A stretch of DNA of 64,000 nt, from contig CAJXUS010000012.1 in the NCBI GenBank assembly GCA_913060675.1, positions 20,004 to 84,003 of the forward strand, written 5' to 3'. Source of the stretch: an uncultured Rhodospirillales bacterium (GTDB taxonomy: Bacteria > Pseudomonadota > Alphaproteobacteria > Kiloniellales > Kiloniellaceae). Shown piece by piece: positions 36,180-45,298 of this stretch; positions within the stretch are counted from its first letter, which is position 1, and each line of letters starts with the position of its first letter. Under the pieces are notes generated by a model, which worked only from the letters and a program-made list of their open reading frames with translations, ran no database searches and had not been told where the DNA came from. The translations under genes and the position numbers were made by a program.

Positions 36180-37274
36180 ATGACATTTATTATCATCGGT
36201 GGCGGTGTGGTTGGCTTGTCGGTCGCTTACGGTCTTTTGAAAAACGGACAGGATGTTGTCGTGCTTGATGGCGCAGATGACGACTTCCGGGCCTCACGCG
36301 GAAATTTTGGATTGGTCTGGGTACAGGGCAAAGGAGCCGATTGTGTCGGGTATTCACAATGGACCCGCCGCTCAGCGGCCTTATGGGCCGATTTCGCTCA
36401 GGAGATAGAGGATCTGACAGGCCTTGATCTGATGCTCCGTCAGACAGGGGGGATGGAATACTTCACCGACCAAGTTGAACTCGAAGAACATATCGCCAAG
36501 CTCAAGGGATTACGGGAGGCTTCAGGTGGGGACTACCCTTTTGAAGTCTTGGACCAGAAAGAGCTGCGCGAAAGAGTTCCGGAAATAGGACCAAAAGTTA
36601 TTGGCGCCACTTTTTGCCCTGAAGATGGGCACGTAAACCCGTTATTCTTACTTAAAGCCCTCAGCTGTGCTGTGCGCCAGAAGGGTGGCATTATTCGAAC
36701 CGGTGTGAAGGTTGTTGATGTCTCTGGCCAAGAAGGTGAATTCAAAGTTGCTTTGGAAGATGGCAATCATCTAAGCGGTGAAAAGGTAGTGCTGTCTGCT
36801 GGGCTTGGTGCCATGGAACTGGGACCCAAACTGGGTTTTAGCACTCCCATTCGCCCACAACAGGGACAAATTTTGGTTACGGAAAAGCTACCTGCGTTTT
36901 TGCACTATCCTTCAGGAACATTACGTCAAGTCAACGAAGGCGGTGTGCAAATCGGTGCATCCAAGTCAGAACTGGGTCTGGATGATACAGAAGACACTGA
37001 AACAATTGCACAATTAGCGCGTCACGCAATCGACGTGTTTCCTCATCTGGAAAAGGTAAAGATGGTGCGCAGTTGGGCCGCGTTGAGGATTATGTCACCG
37101 GATGGATTGCCGATTTATCAACGCTCTCCGACCCATCCCGGTGCCACATTCATTACCTGCCATAGCGGGATAACCCTGGCAGCGGCTCATGCCCATTTGT
37201 TGCCGGACTGGATATTAGGCAGAGCCGAAGCCCAGGATTTATCGACCTTCAGCGAAAGACGTTTTGATGTTTGA
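36180..37274 (+). CDS. FAD-dependent amine/opine oxidase subunit (DAO family; OoxB/HcnC-like)
   Basis: 364 residues. N-terminal FAD site IIIGGGVVGLSVAYGLLKNG, then GNFGLVWVQGKG and EDGHVNPLFLLKAL, ending MVRSWAALRIMSPDGLPIYQ and CHSGITLAAAHAHLLPDWI. Known: this is the catalytic beta subunit of heteromeric enzymes that oxidise the C-N bond of opines, glycine (HcnABC) or D-hydroxyproline. The two following genes supply the ferredoxin-like and second flavoprotein subunits. Substrate unknown; transporter type and OccR/NocR-like regulator favour an opine or related secondary amine. Confidence 0.87.
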   Translation: MTFIIIGGGVVGLSVAYGLLKNGQDVVVLDGADDDFRASRGNFGLVWVQGKGADCVGYSQWTRRSAALWADFAQEIEDLTGLDLMLRQTGGMEYFTDQVELEEHIAKLKGLREASGGDYPFEVLDQKELRERVPEIGPKVIGATFCPEDGHVNPLFLLKALSCAVRQKGGIIRTGVKVVDVSGQEGEFKVALEDGNHLSGEKVVLSAGLGAMELGPKLGFSTPIRPQQGQILVTEKLPAFLHYPSGTLRQVNEGGVQIGASKSELGLDDTEDTETIAQLARHAIDVFPHLEKVKMVRSWAALRIMSPDGLPIYQRSPTHPGATFITCHSGITLAAAHAHLLPDWILGRAEAQDLSTFSERRFDV

Positions 37275-37575
37275 TCCAATCACACCATCAACAAATGCCA
37301 ACGGGCAGGTGGATTTTACATTTGATGATAAAAATGTATCTGCTGCCTCTGGAACAACGATCGCCGCCGCCTTGCTGGCAGCAGATCAAATTTGGTTTCG
37401 TGAAACACCGACCTCTGGCCAACAACGTGGTCCCTTTTGTATGATGGGGGCCTGCTATGATTGTCTGGTTCAAATTGATGGCGTTAGCGTTCAGGCCTGC
37501 ATGACCCCTGTGACCGAGGGCCTGCAGGTTAATCGGGTACCGTTTAGTCTTCCCAAAGAAGGAAAGCGGTCATGA
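37267..37575 (+). CDS. (2Fe-2S) ferredoxin-like subunit of the oxidase complex
   Basis: 102 residues from ATG 37267, overlapping the flavoprotein stop by 8 bp. Cysteines CMMGACYDC (C-x4-C-x2-C) and a later ACM supply the four cluster ligands, as in the HcnA/OoxA-type gamma subunits and the N-terminal domain of sarcosine oxidase alpha. It relays electrons between the catalytic flavoprotein and the partner encoded next, whose start overlaps by 4 bp. Confidence 0.88.
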   Translation: MFDPITPSTNANGQVDFTFDDKNVSAASGTTIAAALLAADQIWFRETPTSGQQRGPFCMMGACYDCLVQIDGVSVQACMTPVTEGLQVNRVPFSLPKEGKRS

Positions 37576-38960
37576 GCCAGCCTGACAGCCCAGATCTAAT
37601 TGTAATCGGAGCAGGACCCGCGGGATTGGCTGCAGCGTCGGAAGCCGCCCGTTATGGCGCAAGTGTCTTGTTGTTGGATGAGCAGCCAGCCCCCGGAGGC
37701 CAAATTTATCGCAATGTTAAGGACGCGTCTGAACAACAGAACGCTATACTCGGCCCTGATTATACGGTAGGTCGCACGCTTGCAGCTAGTGTTGAGGATG
37801 TAGGGATTGACTACCGACCCGGCGTCACCGTTTGGAAAGTTGGAACAGATGGTCGTGTCGCTTTCAGCCAAAACGGCGAGGCCCAGCAAGTGCAGGGACA
37901 GCATATCGTTTTGGCAACTGGAGCACTGGAACGTCCTGTACCTTTACCGGGGTGGACGTTACCAGGGGTAATGACTGCTGGCGGGGCGCAAATATTAATG
38001 AAGTCAGGTGGGTTAGTGGCCCGCGACGCAATTTTGGTTGGTTCGGGACCCTTGCTCTATCTGTTGGCTTCCCAGATGGTTGCAGCGGGACGCCCTCCCA
38101 AAGCATTGGTCGAGACGCAAACTGATGCCAATTTTCGCTCAGCAATGGTACATATAAAGGGCGCATTATTAGGCTGGCAGCAACTGCTGAAAGGGCTCGC
38201 ACTGATCGGCAAGATCCGAAGGGCGGACGTGCGTCGATATAAAGCCGTTACAGATATCAATATTATCGGCACGGATAAGGCCGAGGCCGTTACTTTTATT
38301 TCAAACGGACGCGTGCATCAGCTCAATGCATCCGTGGTTCTTCTGCATCAGGGGGTGGTACCAAACACACAAATATCACGTTCTTTGGGGCTTGAGCATC
38401 GTTGGGATATAAAACAACGCTGCTTTCATCCTGTTACGGATGAGTTTGGGCAAAGTTCTGCTGAAAATATTAGTATTGCAGGCGACGGAGCTGGGATTTC
38501 CGGGGCGAAAGCCGCTGAGCACGCAGGACGTATTGCTGCCCTCAACGCCCTTAAGAACCTTGGCCTGGTCGATGGTGCTACACACAACCAACAAGTGATC
38601 CCGTTACTCAAAGCCCGTACAAAAGAAACGGCAATTCGCCCCTTTCTTAATACTCTCTATGCCCCCCCGACGGAGGTTTTGTGCCCAACGGGTAAGACAA
38701 TCGTTTGTAGGTGTGAGGAAGTGACTGCGGATGATATTTCCAACTATGCAGCGCTGGGGTGCAAAGGCCCGAACCAGACCAAGGCATTTGGACGGTCAGG
38801 TATGGGACCGTGTCAGGGGCGTTTTTGCGGTGCTACCGTGACCGAGATACTGTCTAAGGAAACGGGTTTACATCCAGAAAAGGTTGGGTCATACCGCATA
38901 CGTGCGCCATTAAAACCCGTGACGTTAGGTGAATTGGCCGCGTTAACTGAGCCGCGTTAA
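37572..38960 (+). CDS. FAD/NAD(P)-binding oxidoreductase subunit with BFD-like [2Fe-2S] tail (OoxA/HcnB-like)
   Basis: 462 residues. Two dinucleotide sites: DLIVIGAGPAGLAAASEAAR near the N-terminus and DAILVGSGPLLYLLASQMVA (about 155-175). The C-terminus has a BFD-type cluster: VCRCEEVTADDI, then GCKGPNQTKAFGRSGMGPCQ and GRFCG. Alpha subunit of the heterotrimeric dehydrogenase; passes electrons to the respiratory chain in characterised relatives. All three subunit genes overlap, which supports a fixed stoichiometric complex. Confidence 0.9.
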   Translation: MSQPDSPDLIVIGAGPAGLAAASEAARYGASVLLLDEQPAPGGQIYRNVKDASEQQNAILGPDYTVGRTLAASVEDVGIDYRPGVTVWKVGTDGRVAFSQNGEAQQVQGQHIVLATGALERPVPLPGWTLPGVMTAGGAQILMKSGGLVARDAILVGSGPLLYLLASQMVAAGRPPKALVETQTDANFRSAMVHIKGALLGWQQLLKGLALIGKIRRADVRRYKAVTDINIIGTDKAEAVTFISNGRVHQLNASVVLLHQGVVPNTQISRSLGLEHRWDIKQRCFHPVTDEFGQSSAENISIAGDGAGISGAKAAEHAGRIAALNALKNLGLVDGATHNQQVIPLLKARTKETAIRPFLNTLYAPPTEVLCPTGKTIVCRCEEVTADDISNYAALGCKGPNQTKAFGRSGMGPCQGRFCGATVTEILSKETGLHPEKVGSYRIRAPLKPVTLGELAALTEPR

Positions 38961-38988
38961 CCGAAGTGCCCAAAAAGGAATTAGTATC

Positions 38989-39330
38989 GTGATCGAACGC
39001 ATCGAGACATCGCAAAGAATGAGTAAAATCGTTAAGCACAATGGGGTCGTTTACCTCTGTGGTCAGGTTGGTATCGCCGGAGAGAGTGTGGCTGATCAAA
39101 CCAAAGAATGTCTGAAACGCGTTGAAGATCTACTGGCAAAAGCAGGGTCATCGCCAAAGAATATACTGCAGGCCATTGTGTGGCTGGCTGACATGGATGA
39201 TTTCGCTGAAATGAATACGGTTTGGGATAACTGGGTGCCTGAAGGTGATGCACCTGCACGGGCCTGTGGTGAAGCTAAGTTGGCGCGTCCGGAATTAAAA
39301 GTAGAAATCATTGTAACGGCTGCTTATTAA
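38989..39330 (+). CDS. RidA-family protein (second copy), oxidase-linked
   Basis: 113 residues from GTG 38989 (AAAAGGAA about 10 bp upstream). RidA fold: IVKHNGVVYLCGQVGIAGES and NILQAIVWLADMDDFAEMN, with Arg retained in DAPARACGEAKLARPELKVE, the place of the catalytic RidA arginine. Known: RidA hydrolyses reactive enamine/imine products of flavin amine oxidases. Its place at the end of the oxidase operon fits that use exactly, in contrast to the first copy at 29259, which lacks the arginine. Confidence 0.88.
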   Translation: MIERIETSQRMSKIVKHNGVVYLCGQVGIAGESVADQTKECLKRVEDLLAKAGSSPKNILQAIVWLADMDDFAEMNTVWDNWVPEGDAPARACGEAKLARPELKVEIIVTAAY

Positions 39331-39495
39331 GGTTTTTAATAAATAGAGTGTTTCAGCAAACATCAGTGTTGTTTGGTCCATCGCTTAGTTAAGCGTCTGA
39401 GACTAAGAAATGCCTTATGGGATCTCTGGCACATATGAATAGGATTGGACCCGTTACTACAGGGGGCTTATCTGGCGTTTAGTTTGCCCTAGCGA

Positions 39496-40956
39496 TTAAA
39501 CCAATCGATCTGGTGGAAAGATAACCGAGAAACAACTGCCTTTGCCAACTGTACTATCAATGGTGAGTTCACCACCGTGCATTTTGGCAAAGGTATCCAC
39601 CAGCCAAAGGCCAATTCCCATACCCATTGCGTGGTGTTGAGGTGAGGCATCCCCGCGATAATGTTCTTCTCTAAGCCTTGAGAGTTCCTGTTCGAAAATA
39701 CCGATGCCATTGTCTTCTACGGAGAGGATCAGCTTTCCTTCTTCTTGTTTGCAATGAACTGTAATAAGGCTCGCCTTGCTGTATTTTACCGCGTTATCAA
39801 CAAGGTTGGTCAGAATTTGACGTAATGCTCTGCCATCGCCGATCAGGGTTAGTTCTGTTGGTAAGTATTCAAGTTCAAATTTTATTCCGGCCATTTCTGT
39901 GGCAGCTCTTAAAACAGGTTCTATAGAGGCAAGCATGGGGTTAATTGCCAATGCTTCTTCCTCATAACTCCAGCCGGTATCTTGAATGGCACCAGTATTG
40001 AGAAGCTGGTCAATCATTCTGAGTAAATGCAAACCGCTGCTATGAATGGATTGTGAATAATCTTTGTATTTTTCATTACCCAGCTTGCCAAAAATCTCGT
40101 TATTCATCGTGTCGGAAAAACCAATAATGGCGTTAAGAGGTGTTTTTAAATCATGCCCGACGCCTTTCATTAGGCGATTTTTGGCAAGGTCGGCGTTTTC
40201 TAGTACGGCATTTTTAGCAGAGAGCTCATCGGCAAGAATTCTGTTTGTTTTGGAAGTTGATTGTAAAATTCGAACAGTTGGTAACATCACAATACTACCA
40301 AAAATGGTCGCTAAGACGGCAAGAATAATAGCAAACTTTGTCATTTCTTGTTCGAGTTCATCGGCACGTGGTAAGTCAATGATGACTTCGCGTACGCCCC
40401 GGAAATCGCCCACGGCCCATTTGCGTCCAATGCCTGCAGAATTGTGACATTCGATGCAATCTGTATTCATGAAAATCCCTTTGGAATAACGAATAACATC
40501 CCGGTTGGCGATTTTCGCAAAGCGATAAAAATGATCTTCCGGATGTTCTTTGAGGAAGTTAAGAGCGGCCAGTTGAAAGGGATCCAGTTTTCTTGATGCA
40601 CGTCCGGGGAAGGGATAGGTACTGTACATGGAAGTCGTCATACCGGCGCTGACATTTTCCAGCTCTTCCCCGTAATTAATGGTCATCGTGGCGGGAAAAG
40701 GGATCTTGTCGATTGAGGAACTCAGATCGTCTGTAAGTTCAATGCCACCTGCCTTGGCACGGGGGACAATTTCCTTGGAATAGAAATGGTGTAGGGTTGT
40801 GATGGAAATCTCAAATGCTTTTGCAGTTTCAAATGCCAAAGCCTGTCTGGTTTGCTCAAGGTAGTGTTTGGAGCCAACAATAAAGAGACCAACAACACCA
40901 AGAATGAAGATTGCCACGACGATTTGTGGATGCCGTCCTATTGTTCTGAATACCAT
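39496..40956 (-). CDS. Sensor histidine kinase with periplasmic haem-c (DUF3365, CxxCH) domain
   Basis: 486 residues. Membrane segments at about 12-29 and 207-227 enclose a Tll0287/DUF3365-type periplasmic domain with YSTYPFPGRASRKLDPFQ and the c-type haem motif CIECH (167-171). The cytoplasmic part has HisKA with His268 in GVGHDLKTPLNAIIGFSDT and an ATPase domain with NLVDNAVKYSK, DNGIGIF and GMGIGLWLVD. Inferred: a redox, NO or CO sensor through a covalently bound haem. No response regulator is adjacent. The phosphotransfer helix is of the PleC/DivJ/PdhS kind and closely matches the H-NOX-linked kinase at 53697. Confidence 0.87.
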   Translation of the reverse strand: MVFRTIGRHPQIVVAIFILGVVGLFIVGSKHYLEQTRQALAFETAKAFEISITTLHHFYSKEIVPRAKAGGIELTDDLSSSIDKIPFPATMTINYGEELENVSAGMTTSMYSTYPFPGRASRKLDPFQLAALNFLKEHPEDHFYRFAKIANRDVIRYSKGIFMNTDCIECHNSAGIGRKWAVGDFRGVREVIIDLPRADELEQEMTKFAIILAVLATIFGSIVMLPTVRILQSTSKTNRILADELSAKNAVLENADLAKNRLMKGVGHDLKTPLNAIIGFSDTMNNEIFGKLGNEKYKDYSQSIHSSGLHLLRMIDQLLNTGAIQDTGWSYEEEALAINPMLASIEPVLRAATEMAGIKFELEYLPTELTLIGDGRALRQILTNLVDNAVKYSKASLITVHCKQEEGKLILSVEDNGIGIFEQELSRLREEHYRGDASPQHHAMGMGIGLWLVDTFAKMHGGELTIDSTVGKGSCFSVIFPPDRLV

Positions 40957-41119
40957 TTTCTACCAGACAATAATCGATGTCTCTTAATCAGCTTCCCAGT
41001 CTTGTAAAAATGAAGAAGGTTTTTGTTCAAATAAAGAAGCTTTCTGGCACATCTTATCAATTTGACTTTAACCCCGAGTTAAAGAAATGGTAATTCACCT
41101 TTTAGTGTTCGTAAATGAT

Positions 41120-42037
41120 CTAGGTTACATCTTTGGTAATATCTTGAGTGAGGTGTCGCATCCACTGGTGAGCAGGATCACGGTCGTGGCGTTGGTGCCA
41201 AATTAGGTGCACATCAATATCAGGAATTTCAAAGGGAACCTCGAAGTGCTGGAGCTCATAGCGTTCTAAAAAAGGTTCCGCCAATTCCATTGTTGAGGTC
41301 GTGATTAAATCACTGTTGGAAACGATTACCGGCCCAGCCATATGGCTTGCGACAGTGACCGTGACATCACGCTGTAAATTCAACGTTTTTAAGATATTAT
41401 CCACATAGGTTGTCCTGTTGCCATCACTAGAATAGATGATGTGCCGCGCTTTGAGGTAGTCCTCCAAATTTAGGGACCCTTGAATAAATGGATGATCTTT
41501 ACCGACGATAACTACATGGCGGCTTGTGAATAGACGGCAGGAACAAAACCGAGGAGGAAGTTTATCGTATACGCAGGCAGCCATATCGAGCCTGTTAGCC
41601 TCAATCAACTCAAGCAAGCGGGGGAGGGGTTCGTGGTAGAGACTGAGGGATAAATTTGGTGCCTCCTTGGCATAGCGGCTGAGTATCAAGGGGGCATATT
41701 GGGCGACCGCATGATCGGGCAGTCCATAGTGAAAAGTCCGTGCAGAAGTCTTTGGGTCAAAGTGGGAAGGTTGGTTGACGGTATCTAGGATCTGCGTCAG
41801 AGCTTGTTGGATCGGAGCCGCAATTTCTTCTGCACGGGCGGTGGGTTCCACCCCGTTTTTTGAGCGAATAAAAAGCGGATCGTCCAAGCTATGACGTAGA
41901 CGTTGCAGGCAATGGCTAACCGCAGACTGTGTCATCCCGAGTTGTTCAGCGGCGCGGGTAATATGCCTTTCTGTGTAAATGATCTGAAAGATCTTCAATA
42001 AATTCAGATCAATATTAGTATTATTAATTTTATGCAT
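41120..42037 (-). CDS. LysR-family regulator, NahR/NodD/LeuO-like
   Basis: About 305 residues from ATG 42037 (MHKINNTNIDLNLLKIF), preferred to the upstream frame start because the family begins there. HTH ITRAAEQLGMTQSAVSHCLQ; linker DDPLFIRSKNGVEPTARAEE, typical of this branch; C-terminus IDVHLIWHQRHDRDPAHQWM. Divergent from the DUF2306 membrane gene (112 bp apart), which it may control. Confidence 0.85.
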   Translation of the reverse strand: MHKINNTNIDLNLLKIFQIIYTERHITRAAEQLGMTQSAVSHCLQRLRHSLDDPLFIRSKNGVEPTARAEEIAAPIQQALTQILDTVNQPSHFDPKTSARTFHYGLPDHAVAQYAPLILSRYAKEAPNLSLSLYHEPLPRLLELIEANRLDMAACVYDKLPPRFCSCRLFTSRHVVIVGKDHPFIQGSLNLEDYLKARHIIYSSDGNRTTYVDNILKTLNLQRDVTVTVASHMAGPVIVSNSDLITTSTMELAEPFLERYELQHFEVPFEIPDIDVHLIWHQRHDRDPAHQWMRHLTQDITKDVT

Positions 42038-42149
42038 GATAATTATATTAAATATGATCTGGCGTAATGGCAAGTTACGCACAATTCTCTTTAACCAGAT
42101 GCAGAGAAGACTTTACGAGTTTCCAATTAAGCGCAGGATAAACCCCAAA

Positions 42150-42800
42150 ATGAAATTTCGAACAATTGTTAAAAACGGATTTTGGATTGTTTTAATGTTG
42201 TCGGCGACGGCCATTGCTCTGTTGTCGACCCGCTTTCTCTTGCCGGAGCCACCCCATGTCGGTCCAGAGATCATGGAAAACTTCCTGGCCCACAAACCCG
42301 CCTTCCTAACTCATGTGCTTGGCAGCCTCATTGCCTTGTTACTCGGGCCCTGGCAGTTCGTCAAAACCATACGCGGACGCTGGCCAGCTTTGCATCGTTG
42401 GATGGGCCGCACCTATATGCTGGCGGTATTGATTGGTGGTATCGGTGGTTTTGTCGTCGCCTGGACTTCGACGTCTGGACCAATCGCCGTTGCTGGTTTT
42501 GCCACCTTAGCTTTGCTTTGGCTCTATGTGACGGGCCAGGGTTATCAAACCGCAAGAGCTGGCCGCTATAAGGAGCACCGAGAATGGATGGTGCGTTCCT
42601 TTGCTTTGACTGCCGCTGCAATCACCCTCCGCTTAGGGCTGCCAATTGCACCCGCTCTGGGTTATGAGTTTCAAACTGGATATATCGCACTGTCTTGGGT
42701 CTGTTGGGTTTTCAATCTCGGCGTGGCAGAAATTTACCTGAGAAAAGGACGTAACTTAGTGTCTCAGTCCAAAAGAAATATTACCCCCCAAGTGCCTTGA
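42150..42800 (+). CDS. DUF2306 membrane protein
   Basis: About 216 residues from ATG 42150; earlier in-frame starts exist but only this one begins just before a membrane segment. About six hydrophobic segments. DUF2306 elements: FLTHVLGSLIALLLGPWQF, RGRWPALHRWMGRTYMLAV and the EHREWMVRSFALTAAAITLR stretch, with conserved His/Arg on the cytoplasmic side. Function unknown; the family is sometimes related to haem- or quinone-interacting membrane proteins. Convergent with the GT-C-like gene. Confidence 0.8.
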   Translation: MKFRTIVKNGFWIVLMLSATAIALLSTRFLLPEPPHVGPEIMENFLAHKPAFLTHVLGSLIALLLGPWQFVKTIRGRWPALHRWMGRTYMLAVLIGGIGGFVVAWTSTSGPIAVAGFATLALLWLYVTGQGYQTARAGRYKEHREWMVRSFALTAAAITLRLGLPIAPALGYEFQTGYIALSWVCWVFNLGVAEIYLRKGRNLVSQSKRNITPQVP

Positions 42801-42821
42801 GAAATGGGGCTTTCCCTTTTT

Positions 42822-44492
42822 TCAAGACGAGCATGTAAATCTTTCTAATGTAGTGGGTTTGCGCAAGGTCGATGTAAACTGATCTAGGGCGGTACTCATT
42901 TGTGCTATGACCCCAGGGTTCGTTGCAAAAAAATGTATTGTATCATTTGATGAGGTTACTGTTTTGGTTTTGAGGATTGCCAACAGGCACCAGTTTTTTG
43001 GCACCCCTTGCCGGAACCACTTATAATAGATCATGGCGTAATCTACGTTTGCTTTATCGACGACGGCACCTATCGTCTCCGGGGTTAGCTTTCCGTTAGA
43101 TCTGAGCCTTCGGACCTGTTCCGATCCAAGTCCCCAGAGGTCAAGGACATAACTGTCGTTGTTATAAGACACCCAACCCAGATCGTTGACAGCAACAGCG
43201 TGAGGAAAATATTTGGTCGCGAAGCGGTGCATCTGGAACTGTTGTTCGTATATCCCACGAGATGCTAACGGGGTTACCAAGGTGGCGCCTAGATAGGGTA
43301 TTGTTAACAACACCAGGGCGATGGTTACCCCAATTTGGATTTTTTTAAATTGTGCAGTAATTAAATGTTGGATCGTACCGCGTAGTAAGTAAATGCTACC
43401 GATAACCATGATTGACACAGCATAGACCTCATAGCGGTGAAACCATCCATAACGGCCAGCAACTATGTGTGCGCTGAGGGTTAATCCCATGATGCCTATG
43501 ATTAGAAATTCCCCAGAGATAATATGGGCAGAGATAATATTGGGAGGGATAACAGGAGTGGTAGTATTGGAAGATATCCCACGCCGAAGGTTTCTGTACT
43601 TGAATACTGCAGTTACCATGAGGGCACATATTACCAATATGAATATCACGCCCCAGCGGTTCGTCAGTGAGGATTGAATGTTGTGCACAATCGCAAGCAC
43701 TTTGGTCGAGAGCCCCGAATCTACGGCACCCGTGGTGAAGACATTTGATTTAACCATAACAGAGCTTGGCAAGAGCGGCAGGCCGAGTTGATGCATGACA
43801 AAACCGTAAGTCCCCAGACAGGCAAGTAGTACCGCACCGATTATAGCTGCTGCCCGCCAACGCTTAAGTAGAATGAGCGCCAATACCGCGGCTCCAGATA
43901 ACGCTATACCTTCAAAACGGATCAAAGGACCTGCAATTATCGCAAGCGCCAGCCATAGAGGCACCGAGGCATTGTTACTTTTCTCTGAAACAAGAACGAG
44001 CCCCCGAACGGTGGCAAGAACAGCTAGCACGTGAAGAGAGTGCTCCATTCCTGTCATCGGTAAGGCAAGACCGTTAATGGACAGGATGAGAAAGGGAGCG
44101 ACTGTATTTGGAAATGCTGCTTGAAGAGGGGATTTTTCGGGCATGGCGTAACGCCAAAAGAACTCAAGCAGTAGCCAAACGGATAACCCTGCTGCCACCG
44201 CATTAATAAGCAGGGGGCCGATGCCTCCGAGACTGGCAAGCTCAGTTATACTCAATAACAGAGGGTACAAAATCGATGACGAGGGCGAGGAGAACTCCGT
44301 CAGATTTACGCCATAACCTCCCCTAATAATGTTCTCCGCAACAGAGAGATGGATGTAAGGATCGTCCAGGGTATAGATGAGGTGGCCATCTGATAGCCAT
44401 ATGGAAAAGCTGACGACACATGAAAATACAACTGCCCACAACAGTGTCCAGTTCCGGGCGTATTTTTTTGCGTTGTCTAAATGTGCCGTCAA
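42822..44492 (-). CDS. GT-C-like polytopic membrane protein
   Basis: 556 residues, TTG start with AAGGCGG about 8-14 bp upstream. About 10-12 membrane segments. The first periplasmic loop carries an acidic pair, YTLDDPYIHLSVAENIIRGG, in the place of the catalytic Asp/Glu motif of GT-C glycosyltransferases (PMT/ArnT kind); a soluble C-terminal domain follows (VNDLGWVSYNNDSYVLDLWG). Inferred: transfer of a sugar from a lipid carrier at the periplasmic face. No other polysaccharide gene is near. The 5' region abuts a LysR remnant on the other strand. Confidence 0.68.
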   Translation of the reverse strand: MTAHLDNAKKYARNWTLLWAVVFSCVVSFSIWLSDGHLIYTLDDPYIHLSVAENIIRGGYGVNLTEFSSPSSSILYPLLLSITELASLGGIGPLLINAVAAGLSVWLLLEFFWRYAMPEKSPLQAAFPNTVAPFLILSINGLALPMTGMEHSLHVLAVLATVRGLVLVSEKSNNASVPLWLALAIIAGPLIRFEGIALSGAAVLALILLKRWRAAAIIGAVLLACLGTYGFVMHQLGLPLLPSSVMVKSNVFTTGAVDSGLSTKVLAIVHNIQSSLTNRWGVIFILVICALMVTAVFKYRNLRRGISSNTTTPVIPPNIISAHIISGEFLIIGIMGLTLSAHIVAGRYGWFHRYEVYAVSIMVIGSIYLLRGTIQHLITAQFKKIQIGVTIALVLLTIPYLGATLVTPLASRGIYEQQFQMHRFATKYFPHAVAVNDLGWVSYNNDSYVLDLWGLGSEQVRRLRSNGKLTPETIGAVVDKANVDYAMIYYKWFRQGVPKNWCLLAILKTKTVTSSNDTIHFFATNPGVIAQMSTALDQFTSTLRKPTTLERFTCSS

Positions 44493-44665
44493 TTGAGGTT
44501 TCCGCCTTAATCAGTTCTCTGCCCAGCATCCTATATAGCTCACTGTTTAAAAAGGATGAATTTGGTTGTTGGAGGAGTATTTTTGGGGAGGAAAAGTACG
44601 TTACAATATTAGCCTTGGATTATTTGTCGATAAAACGTGAACTGCACCGCTGTTTTAGCTTTGAG

Positions 44666-44785
44666 GCTGCCGGGCTTAACCCGTTGTGCCTCCTGATCTA
44701 TCCCGACCTTGGCAAGGTCGAACGCATTAAAATTGTCATGCGCTATCTGGCAAAGGTATTTGCGTCGGAGCTAAAATTGGGTTGA
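44666..44785 (+). pseudogene. LysR-family C-terminal remnant
   Basis: The frame read here ends AGLNPLCLLIYPDLGKVE followed by RIKIVMRYLAKVFASEL. This matches the closing strand and helix of many LysR effector domains (pattern: LWLLxHPDLRxxxRIRxxxDFLA). The same frame stays open leftwards to 44420 on the strand opposite the GT-C-like gene, but without LysR similarity or a helix-turn-helix, so only a 3' fragment seems to survive. It occupies most of the otherwise gene-free 338 bp before the small membrane protein at 44831. Confidence 0.5.
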
Positions 44786-44830
44786 GGTAAGCTAGGCCTG
44801 TTACAAAAAATCGAATTTGAGTGGGGCAAT

Positions 44831-45151
44831 ATGTTTTCTTTTATTTTGGTTGTCTTGAATATTGCTGGTTATGTTCTGGCAAGATTTCTCATGCGGCGTA
44901 ATCGTTCGTTTGGTAAGGGAACGGTTGTTGTTATTGGTTGCTGGCTGCTGATTAATGGGTTGTCGTTCACAGCTCTATTTAACGGGGTGGGTGAAAGGGT
45001 GGGTAGTATGGAAATATTAGGCCTTGTATTCATTACTCCCATTGCGAATTTTTTCTTGCTCTTGTTTGCCGTTCTTCCAGGTTCCCGCAAGAAAAGTACT
45101 TGGCACAATAAGCTTAGTATTGGTGAACAAGACAGGCGCAACCTTAAATAG
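44831..45151 (+). CDS. Small membrane protein, three-member paralogous family (copy A)
   Basis: 106 residues, GTGGGG just before the ATG. Three hydrophobic stretches. Residues about 12-30 contain GYVLARFLMRRNRSFGKG, followed by WLLINGLSFTALF and then LGLVFITPIANFFLLLFA. The same layout occurs in the proteins at 45299 and 49545: G[FY]-x(6-8)-R-x-x-[RK]-S-x-x-x-G, then a segment ending IN[GS][LI]S. Not recognised as a known family. Lies between the LysR remnant and copy B. Confidence 0.65.
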   Translation: MFSFILVVLNIAGYVLARFLMRRNRSFGKGTVVVIGCWLLINGLSFTALFNGVGERVGSMEILGLVFITPIANFFLLLFAVLPGSRKKSTWHNKLSIGEQDRRNLK

Positions 45152-45298
45152 TTAGTTCTATTAAACGCATTTGGTTTTCCGCGCGATGTTAACTTCTTGG
45201 ACTTATTTAGGGTGGTATATAATTCTTGGTAAATTTCTTGAAACGGCCCAGAGATTTTTCTTGGGTTTATCGCACAGATTAAAGTGTAAGAGGTTGAT

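Noticed and set aside
44420..44665. Upstream part of the frame carrying the LysR remnant as a real gene start
   Set aside because: It is antisense to the GT-C-like gene and carries no helix-turn-helix, so only the 3' similarity is reported.
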